64,000 bases of DNA, from positions 13,916 through 77,915 of the forward strand of contig NZ_JBINJF010000021.1 in the NCBI RefSeq assembly GCF_043951865.1, in the 5' to 3' direction. Source of the DNA: JAMQKA01 sp043951865. GTDB lineage: Bacteria > Bacteroidota > Rhodothermia > Balneolales > Balneolaceae. Made by a program: the position numbers and the translations under genes. The notes under the pieces were generated by a model, which saw only the letters and a list, made by a program, of their open reading frames with translations, had not been told where the DNA came from and did no database searches. Shown in pieces: positions 43,295 through 51,875 of the stretch. The first letter of the stretch is position 1; each line of letters opens with the position of its first letter.

Positions 43295-43689
43295 TGCATT
43301 CCTCTTTTCTAAAAAAGGGCTTTGCCAAACCCTCAATTCCTCGTTCTGAGGGAGTTGTGCTCCCGTTAAAAGGTCGCCAAGGTCGGTGGAACAACCGCCT
43401 CCCAACAAAATGGCAGGTTCTGCAAAGGCCCCTAAAGATAAAGACGGGCGTTAAAAGAACATATTGACTGGGTGGGCCTCTCTATTTTGAACGAAACCGG
43501 ATCGAAAAAAGGGTTGATCTTCGGCCTTTGGAACATGGTTAACAAATGCTATAAGCTTGTTGTCGTATAGCTAAGCGTGGCGAATTTTAGCATGTAACTC
43601 TGTTTTTCCGCAGGAAAACAACTCTCAAATTCAATCATTTTTAGTCGAAAAAATGGATTTTGGACTGACTAATTTAGATTTTCCCAGCC
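43295..43689. other. 395-bp gap between asnS and holA
   Basis: Contains repeat copy B (43311-43436). The remaining 250 bp carry no gene or clear hairpin; the holA promoter was not identified with confidence. Confidence 0.6.
43311..43436 (+). repeat. Dispersed two-hairpin repeat, copy B (most complete)
   Basis: About 125 bp. Hairpin 1: 43350-43354 (gggag) with 43360-43364 (ctccc), loop ttgtg. Hairpin 2: ggtgg (43385-43389) with ccgcc (43395-43399). The ends look like imperfect terminal inverted repeats: aagggctttgccaaaccc near 43314 against the complement of ggttctgcaaaggcccct near 43416-43433. Confidence 0.75.
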
Positions 43690-44754
43690 ATGGCTAAAAA
43701 GACCAGCATAGAAAAATTTCGGGATGCCCTGCAGGCGCTCAAGAGCGATGACCGCAAACCAGTATACTTTTTCTGCGGGGAAGAGGAGTTCTTTCTCGAT
43801 CGGCTGGAAAAGGCTACCGAGTCGCTTGTTCCCGAAACGAACCGGGATTTCAACTTTGATCTTCTCTACGGGCGGGATATTACGCCTGAAAAACTTCTCT
43901 CGGTGATTCGAAGCTATCCGATGATGGCCGAGTACCGCGTGGTGGTACTCCGCGATTTCGGCAACCTGGGCACTGCCACCGCATCGTCCGACGGCCGGGG
44001 TGGCACTGTCAACGACCTGCTGCCCTATCTGGAAAATCCCAATCCGACCACTCTGCTGGTAATCTTTGATTCCAAGAAGCCGCACGGGAGGACCAAAATT
44101 GGGAAAGCAATTCAGAAAAATAAGAATGTGGGCTTCTACCAGTTCAAGGAGATCCCCGACTGGCGGCTGCCCGACTGGATCATTGAGTGGACACAGCGCG
44201 AACACAGCAAAAAAATATCTCCAGGTGCCGCCCAGATGCTGGCCCAGTTTGTGGGTCAAAACCTGCAGTTGGTGTCCACAGAAATAGATAAAGTGTGTAC
44301 TTTTGTAGACACTTCTGAAAATATTGACGAAAGCGACGTTAAAGAAATTATCGGCCTTTACAGAGAGTATGGGGCGATTGAGCTCAAAGATGCCCTCCTT
44401 TCACGTGATTTGGAGCAGTCGCTTTTCATAGCGGAACAGATGTTGCAACACTCTAAGACAGACACGGGAGAAATCATTCGTACCGTGGGGTTCTTTTACA
44501 GCGTGTTTTCAAATGTCTGGCAGATTCGACGTCTTGCCGCCAAGGGTAATACCAAGGCAGAAATCCAGGAAGCGATGGGAGTCAGCAACAGCTGGTACTT
44601 CAACAAGCTTTGGCAGGATGCCTCGAAATATGAGCTTCGCGATATGCCTCGCGTATTCGAAGCACTGCTTGACGCCGACCGCGCTGCCAAAGGATTTACC
44701 TCCGTGGATCCCACGACGATTCTTCTCTTGTTGATCAAGCGAATTATCAACTGA
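43690..44754 (+). CDS. holA: DNA polymerase III subunit delta
   Basis: Clamp-loader delta subunit, which opens the beta sliding clamp. The 354-residue protein begins with KPVYFFCGEEEFFLDRLEKA, followed by NFDLLYGRDITPEKLLSVIRSYPMMAEYRVVVLRDF in consecutive blocks, both typical of the N-terminal domain; the C-terminal helical collar includes YREYGAIELKDALLSRDLEQ and FTSVDPTTILLLLIKRII. Low overall conservation is usual for HolA. It is 76 bp before the sigma factor gene. Confidence 0.93.
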   Translation: MAKKTSIEKFRDALQALKSDDRKPVYFFCGEEEFFLDRLEKATESLVPETNRDFNFDLLYGRDITPEKLLSVIRSYPMMAEYRVVVLRDFGNLGTATASSDGRGGTVNDLLPYLENPNPTTLLVIFDSKKPHGRTKIGKAIQKNKNVGFYQFKEIPDWRLPDWIIEWTQREHSKKISPGAAQMLAQFVGQNLQLVSTEIDKVCTFVDTSENIDESDVKEIIGLYREYGAIELKDALLSRDLEQSLFIAEQMLQHSKTDTGEIIRTVGFFYSVFSNVWQIRRLAAKGNTKAEIQEAMGVSNSWYFNKLWQDASKYELRDMPRVFEALLDADRAAKGFTSVDPTTILLLLIKRIIN

Positions 44755-44830
44755 TTCGATCTGTATTTATCGGGCCGTTGGTTTTCGCTTTAAACGAGTG
44801 AATCGCAACATAAAACCGGGGATTCCGACT

Positions 44831-45463
44831 ATGGAAGCTCTTACACGAAGCCAACTGCAAGATTACAGTGATGAAGATCTGATGGAACATTTTCAGGCAG
44901 GATATGAAGAGGGATTTAACCTGCTGGTTGAACGGTACACCGACCGCCTTCACAACTTTCTTTATCGCTATACCCACAACCACCAGGACTGCGAAGATCT
45001 GGTGCAGGAGACGTTTCTCCGGGTGTACCGAAGCCGACATTCCTATGAACGAATTGCCAAATTTTCGACCTGGATGTATACCATCGCACTTAACCTTGCC
45101 AAAAGTTTGTATAAGAAAAAGAAGAGGATGACGACTGTGACCATTCACAAAGATCCGGGTGACCCGGAAGATCGAAAAATGGATCTGGAGGACAACAGTA
45201 TTCTGCAAGACGATTCCCTGCACGAAAAAATGTGCATTAAGCAGCTAAAGAAAGCCCTTATGAAGCTGAATAAAAACTTCAGGGAAGTGGTGGTGCTGCG
45301 CGATATTCAGCAACTTTCCTATGAAGAGATTTCAGAAATGACAGGAAATCCGATGGGCACCGTTAAATCGCGGATCAACCGGGGACGGGCCCAGCTGCAG
45401 GAGATACTTGAACAGTATGTATACCCCAAGCCCGAATCGCAGCCGCGTTATAGTCAAATGTAA
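44831..45463 (+). CDS. ECF-type RNA polymerase sigma factor
   Basis: A 210-residue sigma-70 family factor with region 2 (FNLLVERYTDRLHNFLYRYT, DCEDLVQETFLRVYR, KFSTWMYTIALNLAKS) and region 4 (FREVVVLRDIQQLSYEEISE, then GTVKSRINRGRAQLQEIL). No anti-sigma factor gene is adjacent, so control is not evident. I chose ATG at 44831; a GTG at 44798 would add 11 residues. A terminator hairpin follows. Confidence 0.9.
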   Translation: MEALTRSQLQDYSDEDLMEHFQAGYEEGFNLLVERYTDRLHNFLYRYTHNHQDCEDLVQETFLRVYRSRHSYERIAKFSTWMYTIALNLAKSLYKKKKRMTTVTIHKDPGDPEDRKMDLEDNSILQDDSLHEKMCIKQLKKALMKLNKNFREVVVLRDIQQLSYEEISEMTGNPMGTVKSRINRGRAQLQEILEQYVYPKPESQPRYSQM

Positions 45464-45485
45464 AAGAAAGATTACCAACGGCAGC

Positions 45486-45513
45486 AAGGCGTCTCATGCA
45501 AATGGGACGCCTT
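45486..45513 (+). terminator. Terminator after the ECF sigma gene
   Basis: Arms 45486-45497 (aaggcgtctcat) and 45502-45513 pair over 12 bp with one T-G wobble, loop gcaa, followed by ttgtatttt. It lies 23 bp past the stop. Confidence 0.8.
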
Positions 45514-45788
45514 TTGTATTTTAGAGAGATTTGCAAAAATACAGGTGTTGGCCAAAACATCGGTTTCGAAAATCCTTTTAATAAAGCCCTAATAATAAAC
45601 CTTGGGGTTTCAACCACGGAAACACGTAATTTTTCCACCGGCTATACAGTATATTCCAGGCGTTTTACGATTTATTACATTAGAATTCTATAAAGTTTGT
45701 AACAAAATTCTTTGTTTGCTTTCTTTTAATAAAAGAAGACAGAAGAAACATCTACAAACGGTTTTAAATAAACAATTTACAGACGGCT
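45514..45788. other. Region between the sigma-gene terminator and parA
   Basis: Part of a 325-bp intergenic gap. I looked for centromere-like direct repeats expected near a parA/ribbon-helix-helix pair and saw none that are clear. It is AT-rich close to parA. Confidence 0.5.
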
Positions 45789-46538
45789 ATGAGATCTATC
45801 GCTTTTACCAATCAAAAGGGCGGGGTAGGCAAAACAACATCAACGATCAATGTGGGTGCCGGCTTGTGCCTGCAGGGGAAAAAAGTGTTACTTGTGGACC
45901 TCGATCCCCAGGCGAATTTAACTTATTCGCTGCGGATGAACTCTCAACGTATTGACAAAACCATTTATGACGTTTTAAAGGGCAGTGCACCACCCGAGGA
46001 GGCACTGATCAGTCACAATGGGTTTGACATTTTGCCCGCGTCCATCGACCTGTCGGGGGCAGAGATGGAATTTGCCAATGAACCGGCACGGGAGACGCTC
46101 CTGAAGCACAGCCTCGACAACCTGAATGAATATGATTACGTGCTGATCGATTGTCCGCCCAACCTGGGCCTGCTTACGCTTAATGCCCTTACGGCGGTCA
46201 GTGAAATTTTTATTGTCCTTCAGTCTGAATATCTGGCCCTCCACGGGCTGTCAAAACTGATGGATGTAATCAAGGTGGTAAAGCAGCGCCTGAATTCCGA
46301 CATCGAGATATCAGGCATCATCTGTACCCTTTTTGACGGCCGCAAGAATTTAAATAACGAGGTGGTGGGACATATCAGGGATTATTTCGGCGCCAAGGTT
46401 TTTGAGACACTGATACGGGATAATGTGGCGCTTGCCGAGGCTCCCAGCCACCATAAAACAATATTTGAATACGCTCCGGAAAGCTATGGGGCACAGGATT
46501 ATATGGCGTTGGCTAAAGAGATTAAAAATGGGCATTAA
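45789..46538 (+). CDS. parA: ParA/Soj family ATPase
   Basis: Walker-type ATPase used in DNA or protein cargo partitioning. The deviant Walker A motif KGGVGKTT has its signature Lys10 and catalytic Lys15; DLDPQANLTY and DCPPNLGLLTLNAL (Walker B) follow. At 249 residues it has no N-terminal HTH, as in chromosomal Soj or plasmid type Ib ParA. The adjacent gene encodes a ribbon-helix-helix protein, not ParB, a combination typical of type Ib partition or of MinD/ParA-like cargo systems. Confidence 0.92.
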   Translation: MRSIAFTNQKGGVGKTTSTINVGAGLCLQGKKVLLVDLDPQANLTYSLRMNSQRIDKTIYDVLKGSAPPEEALISHNGFDILPASIDLSGAEMEFANEPARETLLKHSLDNLNEYDYVLIDCPPNLGLLTLNALTAVSEIFIVLQSEYLALHGLSKLMDVIKVVKQRLNSDIEISGIICTLFDGRKNLNNEVVGHIRDYFGAKVFETLIRDNVALAEAPSHHKTIFEYAPESYGAQDYMALAKEIKNGH

Positions 46539-46902
46539 TCCCATGAATAATAAGAAGAAGAGTTTAGGTAGTACGCCGATCGGATTTAATGTCAACTCCG
46601 CGAGTTATTCATTTATCCGTGATATAAACGCTCGTCCCCAAAAACAAAAGATACCGGAGAGTGAGAGCGAAGAGGAGGAGAAGATCAGTATCCGACTGGA
46701 TAAGGAACAAGAGGGGGAACCGGATGCGTTTAAACCCTACGACGAAAAGGAGAAGACGCCTGAAAAAAAGGTGGTCAGCTATTACCTGGAGGTCAACCTT
46801 GTACAGCGCCTGAAAAATATAGCGGATGAAAATGGAAGTTATTACTCCACGCTGGTCAGCAGGGCGTTGAAGGCCTGGCTTGAACGCCATGGCCACCGGT
46901 AG
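46528..46902 (+). CDS. Ribbon-helix-helix-like partner of ParA
   Basis: A 124-residue protein with an unstructured charged N-terminal part (Glu/Lys-rich, about 35-80) and a C-terminal ribbon-helix-helix-like segment: VSYYLEVNLVQRLKNIADE, then GSYYSTLVSRALKAWLERHG. The start at 46528 overlaps the parA stop by 11 bp, indicating coupling; ATG at 46543 is an alternative just after that stop. By analogy with ParG/Omega-type proteins it may bind a centromere and stimulate ParA, but the family assignment rests only on pattern. Confidence 0.75.
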   Translation: MGINPMNNKKKSLGSTPIGFNVNSASYSFIRDINARPQKQKIPESESEEEEKISIRLDKEQEGEPDAFKPYDEKEKTPEKKVVSYYLEVNLVQRLKNIADENGSYYSTLVSRALKAWLERHGHR

Positions 46903-47145
46903 CGCGATTCCTTACTTCCATTCAGTAATTATGGGAAGAGCAGCACCAGACAGACGATCATAATCGATTCTTTAAGTAGCGCAGCGACGTGTCCGGTTTA
47001 TTGCCCTTTATAGCACTTCTGCTTTATTTACGATTTGTGACTTGGTCACCATTTTGTGATATCTGTTCGATATCTTTTTGTTCAGGGTCTGGTGCTTCAC
47101 GAGACCGGGGTGCCAAGCCCGCGTTTCGAAGATCAATGAATTGAT
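46903..47145. other. Gap before the lipid cluster
   Basis: A weak hairpin (cttccat/atgggaag near 46915-46938) follows the previous gene. Near 47058-47074 gatatc-tgttc-gatatc is followed by five T, a weak terminator-like or operator-like site. No gene is supported. Confidence 0.4.
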
Positions 47146-47907
47146 ATGATGCAGGGGCTTCCTCATAATCTGGTAGATAACAACCGCTACCTGGTACGCT
47201 TTGCCCGGGATGAACGTGAGTTGGAGGCGGCCCAGCGTCTCCGTTTTAACGTGTTTAACCTGGAGCTCGGTGAGGGACTGGACAAATCGTACGAGCTGGA
47301 ACGCGATGTCGATCCCTATGACAGGCAGTGTCACCACCTGGTGGTGATTGAGCGGAGCAGTGGTGCAGTTATCGGCACCTATCGTATGCAAACGCATGCC
47401 ATGGCCCGGCAGAACAACGGGTTTTATACCGAGCACGAGTATCAGATACATTCCCTTCCCCCCAGTATTCTGGAAAAATCTGTGGAGGTCGGGCGCGCAT
47501 GCATCCATAAAGAGCACCGCAGCGGGCGTGTATTGTACCTGCTGTGGCGGGGAATTGCAAAATATATGACGCATACCGACAGTCGGTATCTTTTTGGCTG
47601 CTGTTCCATCACCAGCCAGGACCCCCGGGAAGCCTGGCTGGTGATGGAATACCTGGAGCAAAACAACTTGACCCATGGCCAGCTGTACGTGCCAACCAGG
47701 CCAGACTACCGGTGCCCGCCTGCAGATTTCGATCCTGTTGACTCCCAAAAAGTGAAACTCCCCCAGCTTTTCCGTCTCTACATGGATCTCGGGGCCAAAG
47801 TCTGTAGTCCTCCGGCTATCGATCGAGAGTTCAAAACAATTGATTATCTTGTTATACTTGATACCGAGGCACTGGATGAACGAACGCGAACGCTTTTTTT
47901 CAAGTAG
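47146..47907 (+). CDS. OlsB/GlsB-like N-acyltransferase
   Basis: GNAT-fold enzyme of the ornithine/glycine-lipid N-acyltransferase family (Acetyltransf_5), which transfers a 3-hydroxy fatty acid from acyl-ACP to the amino group of an amino acid. Signatures: AQRLRFNVFNLELGEGL, then ELERDVDPYDRQCHHLVVIE, GTYRMQTH, and VGRACIHKEHRSGRVLYLLW. At 253 residues it fits the family. The next gene is PlsC-like, the order found in olsBA and glsBA operons, so the product is probably a diacylated aminolipid. The amino acid cannot be predicted. Two ATGs (47146, 47149) start the frame. Confidence 0.85.
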   Translation: MMQGLPHNLVDNNRYLVRFARDERELEAAQRLRFNVFNLELGEGLDKSYELERDVDPYDRQCHHLVVIERSSGAVIGTYRMQTHAMARQNNGFYTEHEYQIHSLPPSILEKSVEVGRACIHKEHRSGRVLYLLWRGIAKYMTHTDSRYLFGCCSITSQDPREAWLVMEYLEQNNLTHGQLYVPTRPDYRCPPADFDPVDSQKVKLPQLFRLYMDLGAKVCSPPAIDREFKTIDYLVILDTEALDERTRTLFFK

Positions 47908-48703
47908 CAAAAAATATCAGATGGCATACCTGAGGGTCTTGGCCCGCTCCGTAGGTTTTTTTACAGTTACCGTGGGACTATATTTGGGATACCTGGCGGG
48001 AAGAGGCTTCCTGTTACTTGCAGGCAGAGATTCCATTACATGGCGCAACGCGATGGTCCGCCGGTGGGCTAAAAGTGCCGCTGCCATTATTCGCCTGGAT
48101 ATTGAAGTGGAGGGAATGCCTCCCGAACCTCCTTTCTTTATGGTGTGCAATCATCTCAGCTACCTGGATGTTCTTCCTTTTTTTATCACCACGGATTGTG
48201 TATTTGTGGCCAAAAGCGAGGTCAGGTCATGGCCGTTGCTCGGTCGAATGGCCCAGGACATCAATGTCATATTTATCAACCGGACGCTGAAAAGAGATAT
48301 TCCCAGGGTAAATCGTTTGATTGAGGAAAATATTAGCAGCAGGCAGGGGATTATCATTTTCCCGGAGGGAACAACTACCAAAGGGGAGAAGGTAAAAAGA
48401 TTTAAATCTTCATTGCTCCAGTATGCGGCCTCTCGGAATTTTCCTGTATCTTACGCATCAATTACTTACGCCACACCCGGCTCAGAGAAATCCGCAGAGG
48501 AGTGGGTCTGCTGGTGGGGAGACATGACATTTTTGGACCATTTTTTCAAGATGCTCACATTGCCTTCAATCCGTGCGGTTGTTAAGTTCGGCAGTAAAAA
48601 AGTGAGTGACAACGACAGGAAAGTACTGGCCCGGCGGTTGCACCGGCGCGTCAGCGATCAATTTCGACCGGTAGTAAAAGGCAGGCAGAAAATATATGAA
48701 TGA
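47876..48703 (+). CDS. PlsC/OlsA-like O-acyltransferase
   Basis: Membrane-bound 1-acyl-glycerol-3-phosphate-type acyltransferase. The HX4D motif is NHLSYLDVLPFF, the second motif VIFINRTLKRD, and the third FPEGTTTKGEKV. A hydrophobic segment (about 20-45) precedes the catalytic domain. Following an OlsB-like gene, it is the candidate O-acyltransferase that finishes an aminolipid, but it could equally make phosphatidic acid. Start is uncertain: ATG at 47876 (275 residues, GAGG six bases upstream) overlaps the previous gene by 32 bp; ATG at 47921 would avoid the overlap. Confidence 0.85.
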   Translation: MNERERFFSSSKKYQMAYLRVLARSVGFFTVTVGLYLGYLAGRGFLLLAGRDSITWRNAMVRRWAKSAAAIIRLDIEVEGMPPEPPFFMVCNHLSYLDVLPFFITTDCVFVAKSEVRSWPLLGRMAQDINVIFINRTLKRDIPRVNRLIEENISSRQGIIIFPEGTTTKGEKVKRFKSSLLQYAASRNFPVSYASITYATPGSEKSAEEWVCWWGDMTFLDHFFKMLTLPSIRAVVKFGSKKVSDNDRKVLARRLHRRVSDQFRPVVKGRQKIYE

Positions 48704-49226
48704 AGCAGGAGCACTCGCAGCCACAAACATTCATTTTGTAGAGCAGGGAATCTCGCTGTTAGATGATATCAGCGATGACCTGTACGTAAATGTTGACTCC
48801 CCCCATCACAAAAGTGGTGTCGGTCGGCATATGCGGCACGTGCTCGAGCACTATATCGCCCTGTTGTCCCATTCCGAGGGCAGGGTCGACTACGATGCAC
48901 GCAAACGGGACGAAGAGCTTGAAACCGACCGCTTGCATGCCATTTCGGTCGCACAGCAGGTCGCCGGTCAGCTTGAAGCCTTAACAGCTGGTGCGGATCA
49001 AAAACTGTTGATAAAAAACAATGAAATTGGCGAACGCGGAGATTACTGCTGGAGCAGGTCCAGTTTCGGGCGGGAACTTCAGTTTATGATAAGCCATACG
49101 GTACACCATTACGCGTTAATAGCGATTATTCTCAGAATTCAGGGCTACACCCCGGATGAATATTTTGGCGTGGCTCCCTCCACCCTCCGCTACGAAACGC
49201 AGCTGCAAGACCGGCCGACGGGGTAA
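48696..49226 (+). CDS. DinB-fold protein
   Basis: A 176-residue four-helix protein of the DinB type. Metal-ligand histidines are recognisable in GVGRHMRHVLEHYIALL and in FMISHTVHHYALIAIIL. DinB-fold proteins include thiol transferases (bacillithiol and mycothiol S-transferases) and uncharacterised enzymes. It overlaps the acyltransferase gene by 8 bp and precedes the large fusion gene by 19 bp, so it is part of the lipid operon. Given bshC in this genome, a bacillithiol-using enzyme is possible but unproven. Confidence 0.75.
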   Translation: MNEAGALAATNIHFVEQGISLLDDISDDLYVNVDSPHHKSGVGRHMRHVLEHYIALLSHSEGRVDYDARKRDEELETDRLHAISVAQQVAGQLEALTAGADQKLLIKNNEIGERGDYCWSRSSFGRELQFMISHTVHHYALIAIILRIQGYTPDEYFGVAPSTLRYETQLQDRPTG

Positions 49227-49245
49227 GCCTTCAGACAGGAGATAA

Positions 49246-51843
49246 ATGGATGACAAGCGTTTTTCTTGGTTTCAGGGATGGAAACGTGTAGCAATCATCT
49301 ACATCGGCCTGCTCTTTCTCTCCCATGTATGGCAATACCTGCAGCCCGACAACCACGACCTGGAACCCGGCCAGCAGCATTTGACGGTGAACCAGGTTGA
49401 GGGCGACTCGGTACTGACAGGCAAGCCGCTTAAAATTGCCTATCGGGATGAATACCGAGGGGATGAGGAAAAGCCTCCGGTGATTCTCCTGCTGCACGGG
49501 AGTCCGGTGGGCGTTCCTTTTTTACCGGAATTGGTTGAGACGCTGTCTGCCCGGAACCGGGTGATTGCCCCGGACTTCCCGGGCTACGATGCCTCAAGCC
49601 GGGAAATACCGGATTACTCCATGAAGTCTTTCTCGGTATACATGGACCAGGTGCTGGATAGCCTGGAAATCGACCGCGCCCACCTCGTAGGATACAGCAT
49701 GGGGGCGGGGGTTGCCATACAGATGTCGCACCTCTTTCCCGAACGCGTATCCTCCATCGTGATGCTTTCCGGCATAGGCGTGCAGGAGCTGGAGCTGCTG
49801 GGCAGCTACCACCTGAACCATGCGGTCCACGGGGGGCAGCTGTTCCTCGTGTGGCTGATGCATGAAGCAATTCCACATTTTGGTCTGCTGAGCGATATTC
49901 CCGTAAACGTACCCTATGCACGCACGTTTTACGACTCCGATCAACGCCCGTTGCGAACGTACCTGAAGCAGTATAAAAAACCGATGCTTATTCAACACGG
50001 AAAAGAAGACGGGCTTGTGCCACTGGCTGCTGCCAATGAACATCACCGGCTGGTGCCGCAGAGCAAGCTGATACTGTATGAGGGGGGACATGCCATCGTT
50101 AAAACGAGGGCCGGGAAAATATCAGGAGATATCAACGAATTTATCCGTCAGGTAGAGACCGGCCAAGCCCTCACCTACTCAGAGGCGCCGGAAGAACGGG
50201 TACGAGAATCCCAAAAACCGTTCAAGGAGATCAACTTTGCCAAGGTAGAGGGATTGACTCTCTATATCTTGATGCTCATCATCATCTTTTCCACCTTCAT
50301 CAGCGAAGATCTGGGGGGGATTGGTGCCGGACTGCTTGCAGCACGCGGGATTATCGGGTTTGTGCCGGCTACACTGGCCTGTTTTATGGGTATCGTTATC
50401 GGTGATTTCGCCATCTTCCTGATAGGTCGGTGGATCGGGAAACCGGCCATACGCCGGGCGCCGTTCAGGTGGTTCGTCTCGGAAAAAGATCTGGAACGCA
50501 GTGCCGACTGGTTCAAAGTGCGGGGACCGATGATTATTATCGGCAGTCGCTTTATACCGGGCAGCCGCTTTCCCACCTACTTCAGTGCCGGCATGATAGG
50601 AATGAGGCTGTTTATGTTTGCTTTCTATTTTCTGCTTGCCGGGATACTTTGGACGCCTCTTCTGGTCGGTATTTCGATGCTGGTGGGAACCGAACTGCTT
50701 CGTTACTTCCAGGTATACCAGGAATACGCAATATGGGTGATCCCGGTCATCATCCTTTTACTATTTCTGTTCGTAAAATTCATTTTGCCGGCGGTCACCT
50801 GGCGGGGTCGACGAATGGTACTTTCCCGCTGGCGCCGGCTCACCAGGTGGGAGTACTGGTCGCCATACATCATCTATGCACCAATATGCTGTTATATCGC
50901 CTATCTTGGCATCAAACATCGGTCCCTTACGGTCTTTACGGCTGCGAATCCCGGTATCCCGGGCGGGGGATTCATCGGGGAATCCAAGTCTGACATACTG
51001 GAAGGCCTCAAAGCGAGTGGAGTGGTGCCCGCCTTCAGGAAAATATCGTCCGATCTGGAAGACCGGGAAAAGGTTGCTGAAGCCGAAAAATTTATCGAGG
51101 AGCAACAGCTGAATTTTCCGGTGATAGCAAAGCCGGATGTCGGGCAGCGGGGCACCGGGGTGAAGGAGCTGCATGATGAGGAGCAGCTGCGGGAAATGTT
51201 GCAAGGGATCGATTATGAACTGATTATCCAGGAATATGCGAGCGGGGAAGAGTTCGGAATTTTTTATTACCGTTACCCGGAAGAAGAAAGGGGATCCATC
51301 CTCTCAATCACAAAAAAGCGGCTGCTTACATTAACGGGAGATGGGGAACATACCCTCGAAGAACTCATACTGCGGGATGACGAGGCGGTGTCACGGGCCA
51401 AAATTCATTTGAGGGAACACCAGGATCATCTTTACGAAGTCCCGGAAAAAGGGGAGAAGATTCCCCTCGTAAGGCTTGGGGTCCACGCACGCGGCGCGCG
51501 GTTTTTTGATGCCACGCATCTCGCTACCAGGGAACTGGCTGAACAGGTGGATGATATCACTTCTCACCTGCACGGTTTTTATTTTGGAAGGCTGGATGTG
51601 CGGGTTCCATCCAAAGAAAAATTGAAAAACGGCGAAAATATAAAAGTTCTTGAGGTCAATGGCGTAACATCCGAGAGCACAATTATTTATGATCCCCAAT
51701 ACACGTTTTTTCAAGCTCAAAAAATGTTGCGAAATCAGTGGCGCATTGCGTTTGAGATAGGGGGGATGAACCGGGAACGGGGCCACAAACCCGACACGGT
51801 TACAGAGTTGATACAAAGGGTAATAGACTACAGGAGCAGGTGA
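49246..51843 (+). CDS. Alpha/beta-hydrolase - DedA/VTT - ATP-grasp fusion protein
   Basis: An 865-residue protein with three enzyme-like parts. A membrane anchor (13-29) leads to an alpha/beta-hydrolase (60-305) with oxyanion HG in LLLHGSP, nucleophile Ser151 in VGYSMGAG, Asp255 in GKEDGLVP and His282 in EGGHA. A DedA/VTT membrane domain (about 335-515) has GDFAIFLIGRWIG and SRFIPGSRFPTYFSAGM. A further helix (about 537-555) precedes an ATP-grasp ligase (about 565-850) with IAKPDVGQRGTGV (Lys629) and VLEVNGVTSEST. A clear AGGAG site precedes ATG 49246. The domains suggest hydrolysis, membrane lipid movement and amide-bond formation in one chain; substrate unknown. Confidence 0.85.
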   Translation: MDDKRFSWFQGWKRVAIIYIGLLFLSHVWQYLQPDNHDLEPGQQHLTVNQVEGDSVLTGKPLKIAYRDEYRGDEEKPPVILLLHGSPVGVPFLPELVETLSARNRVIAPDFPGYDASSREIPDYSMKSFSVYMDQVLDSLEIDRAHLVGYSMGAGVAIQMSHLFPERVSSIVMLSGIGVQELELLGSYHLNHAVHGGQLFLVWLMHEAIPHFGLLSDIPVNVPYARTFYDSDQRPLRTYLKQYKKPMLIQHGKEDGLVPLAAANEHHRLVPQSKLILYEGGHAIVKTRAGKISGDINEFIRQVETGQALTYSEAPEERVRESQKPFKEINFAKVEGLTLYILMLIIIFSTFISEDLGGIGAGLLAARGIIGFVPATLACFMGIVIGDFAIFLIGRWIGKPAIRRAPFRWFVSEKDLERSADWFKVRGPMIIIGSRFIPGSRFPTYFSAGMIGMRLFMFAFYFLLAGILWTPLLVGISMLVGTELLRYFQVYQEYAIWVIPVIILLLFLFVKFILPAVTWRGRRMVLSRWRRLTRWEYWSPYIIYAPICCYIAYLGIKHRSLTVFTAANPGIPGGGFIGESKSDILEGLKASGVVPAFRKISSDLEDREKVAEAEKFIEEQQLNFPVIAKPDVGQRGTGVKELHDEEQLREMLQGIDYELIIQEYASGEEFGIFYYRYPEEERGSILSITKKRLLTLTGDGEHTLEELILRDDEAVSRAKIHLREHQDHLYEVPEKGEKIPLVRLGVHARGARFFDATHLATRELAEQVDDITSHLHGFYFGRLDVRVPSKEKLKNGENIKVLEVNGVTSESTIIYDPQYTFFQAQKMLRNQWRIAFEIGGMNRERGHKPDTVTELIQRVIDYRSR

Positions 51844-51875
51844 ATTATTCGTTGCAGTGAGCGTGTCTTTTATGG

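Noticed and set aside
43311..43436. Repeat copies as integron attC sites
   Set aside because: The hairpin arrangement is suggestive, but I do not see the paired GTTRRRY/RYYYAAC core sites, and no integrase gene is in the window.
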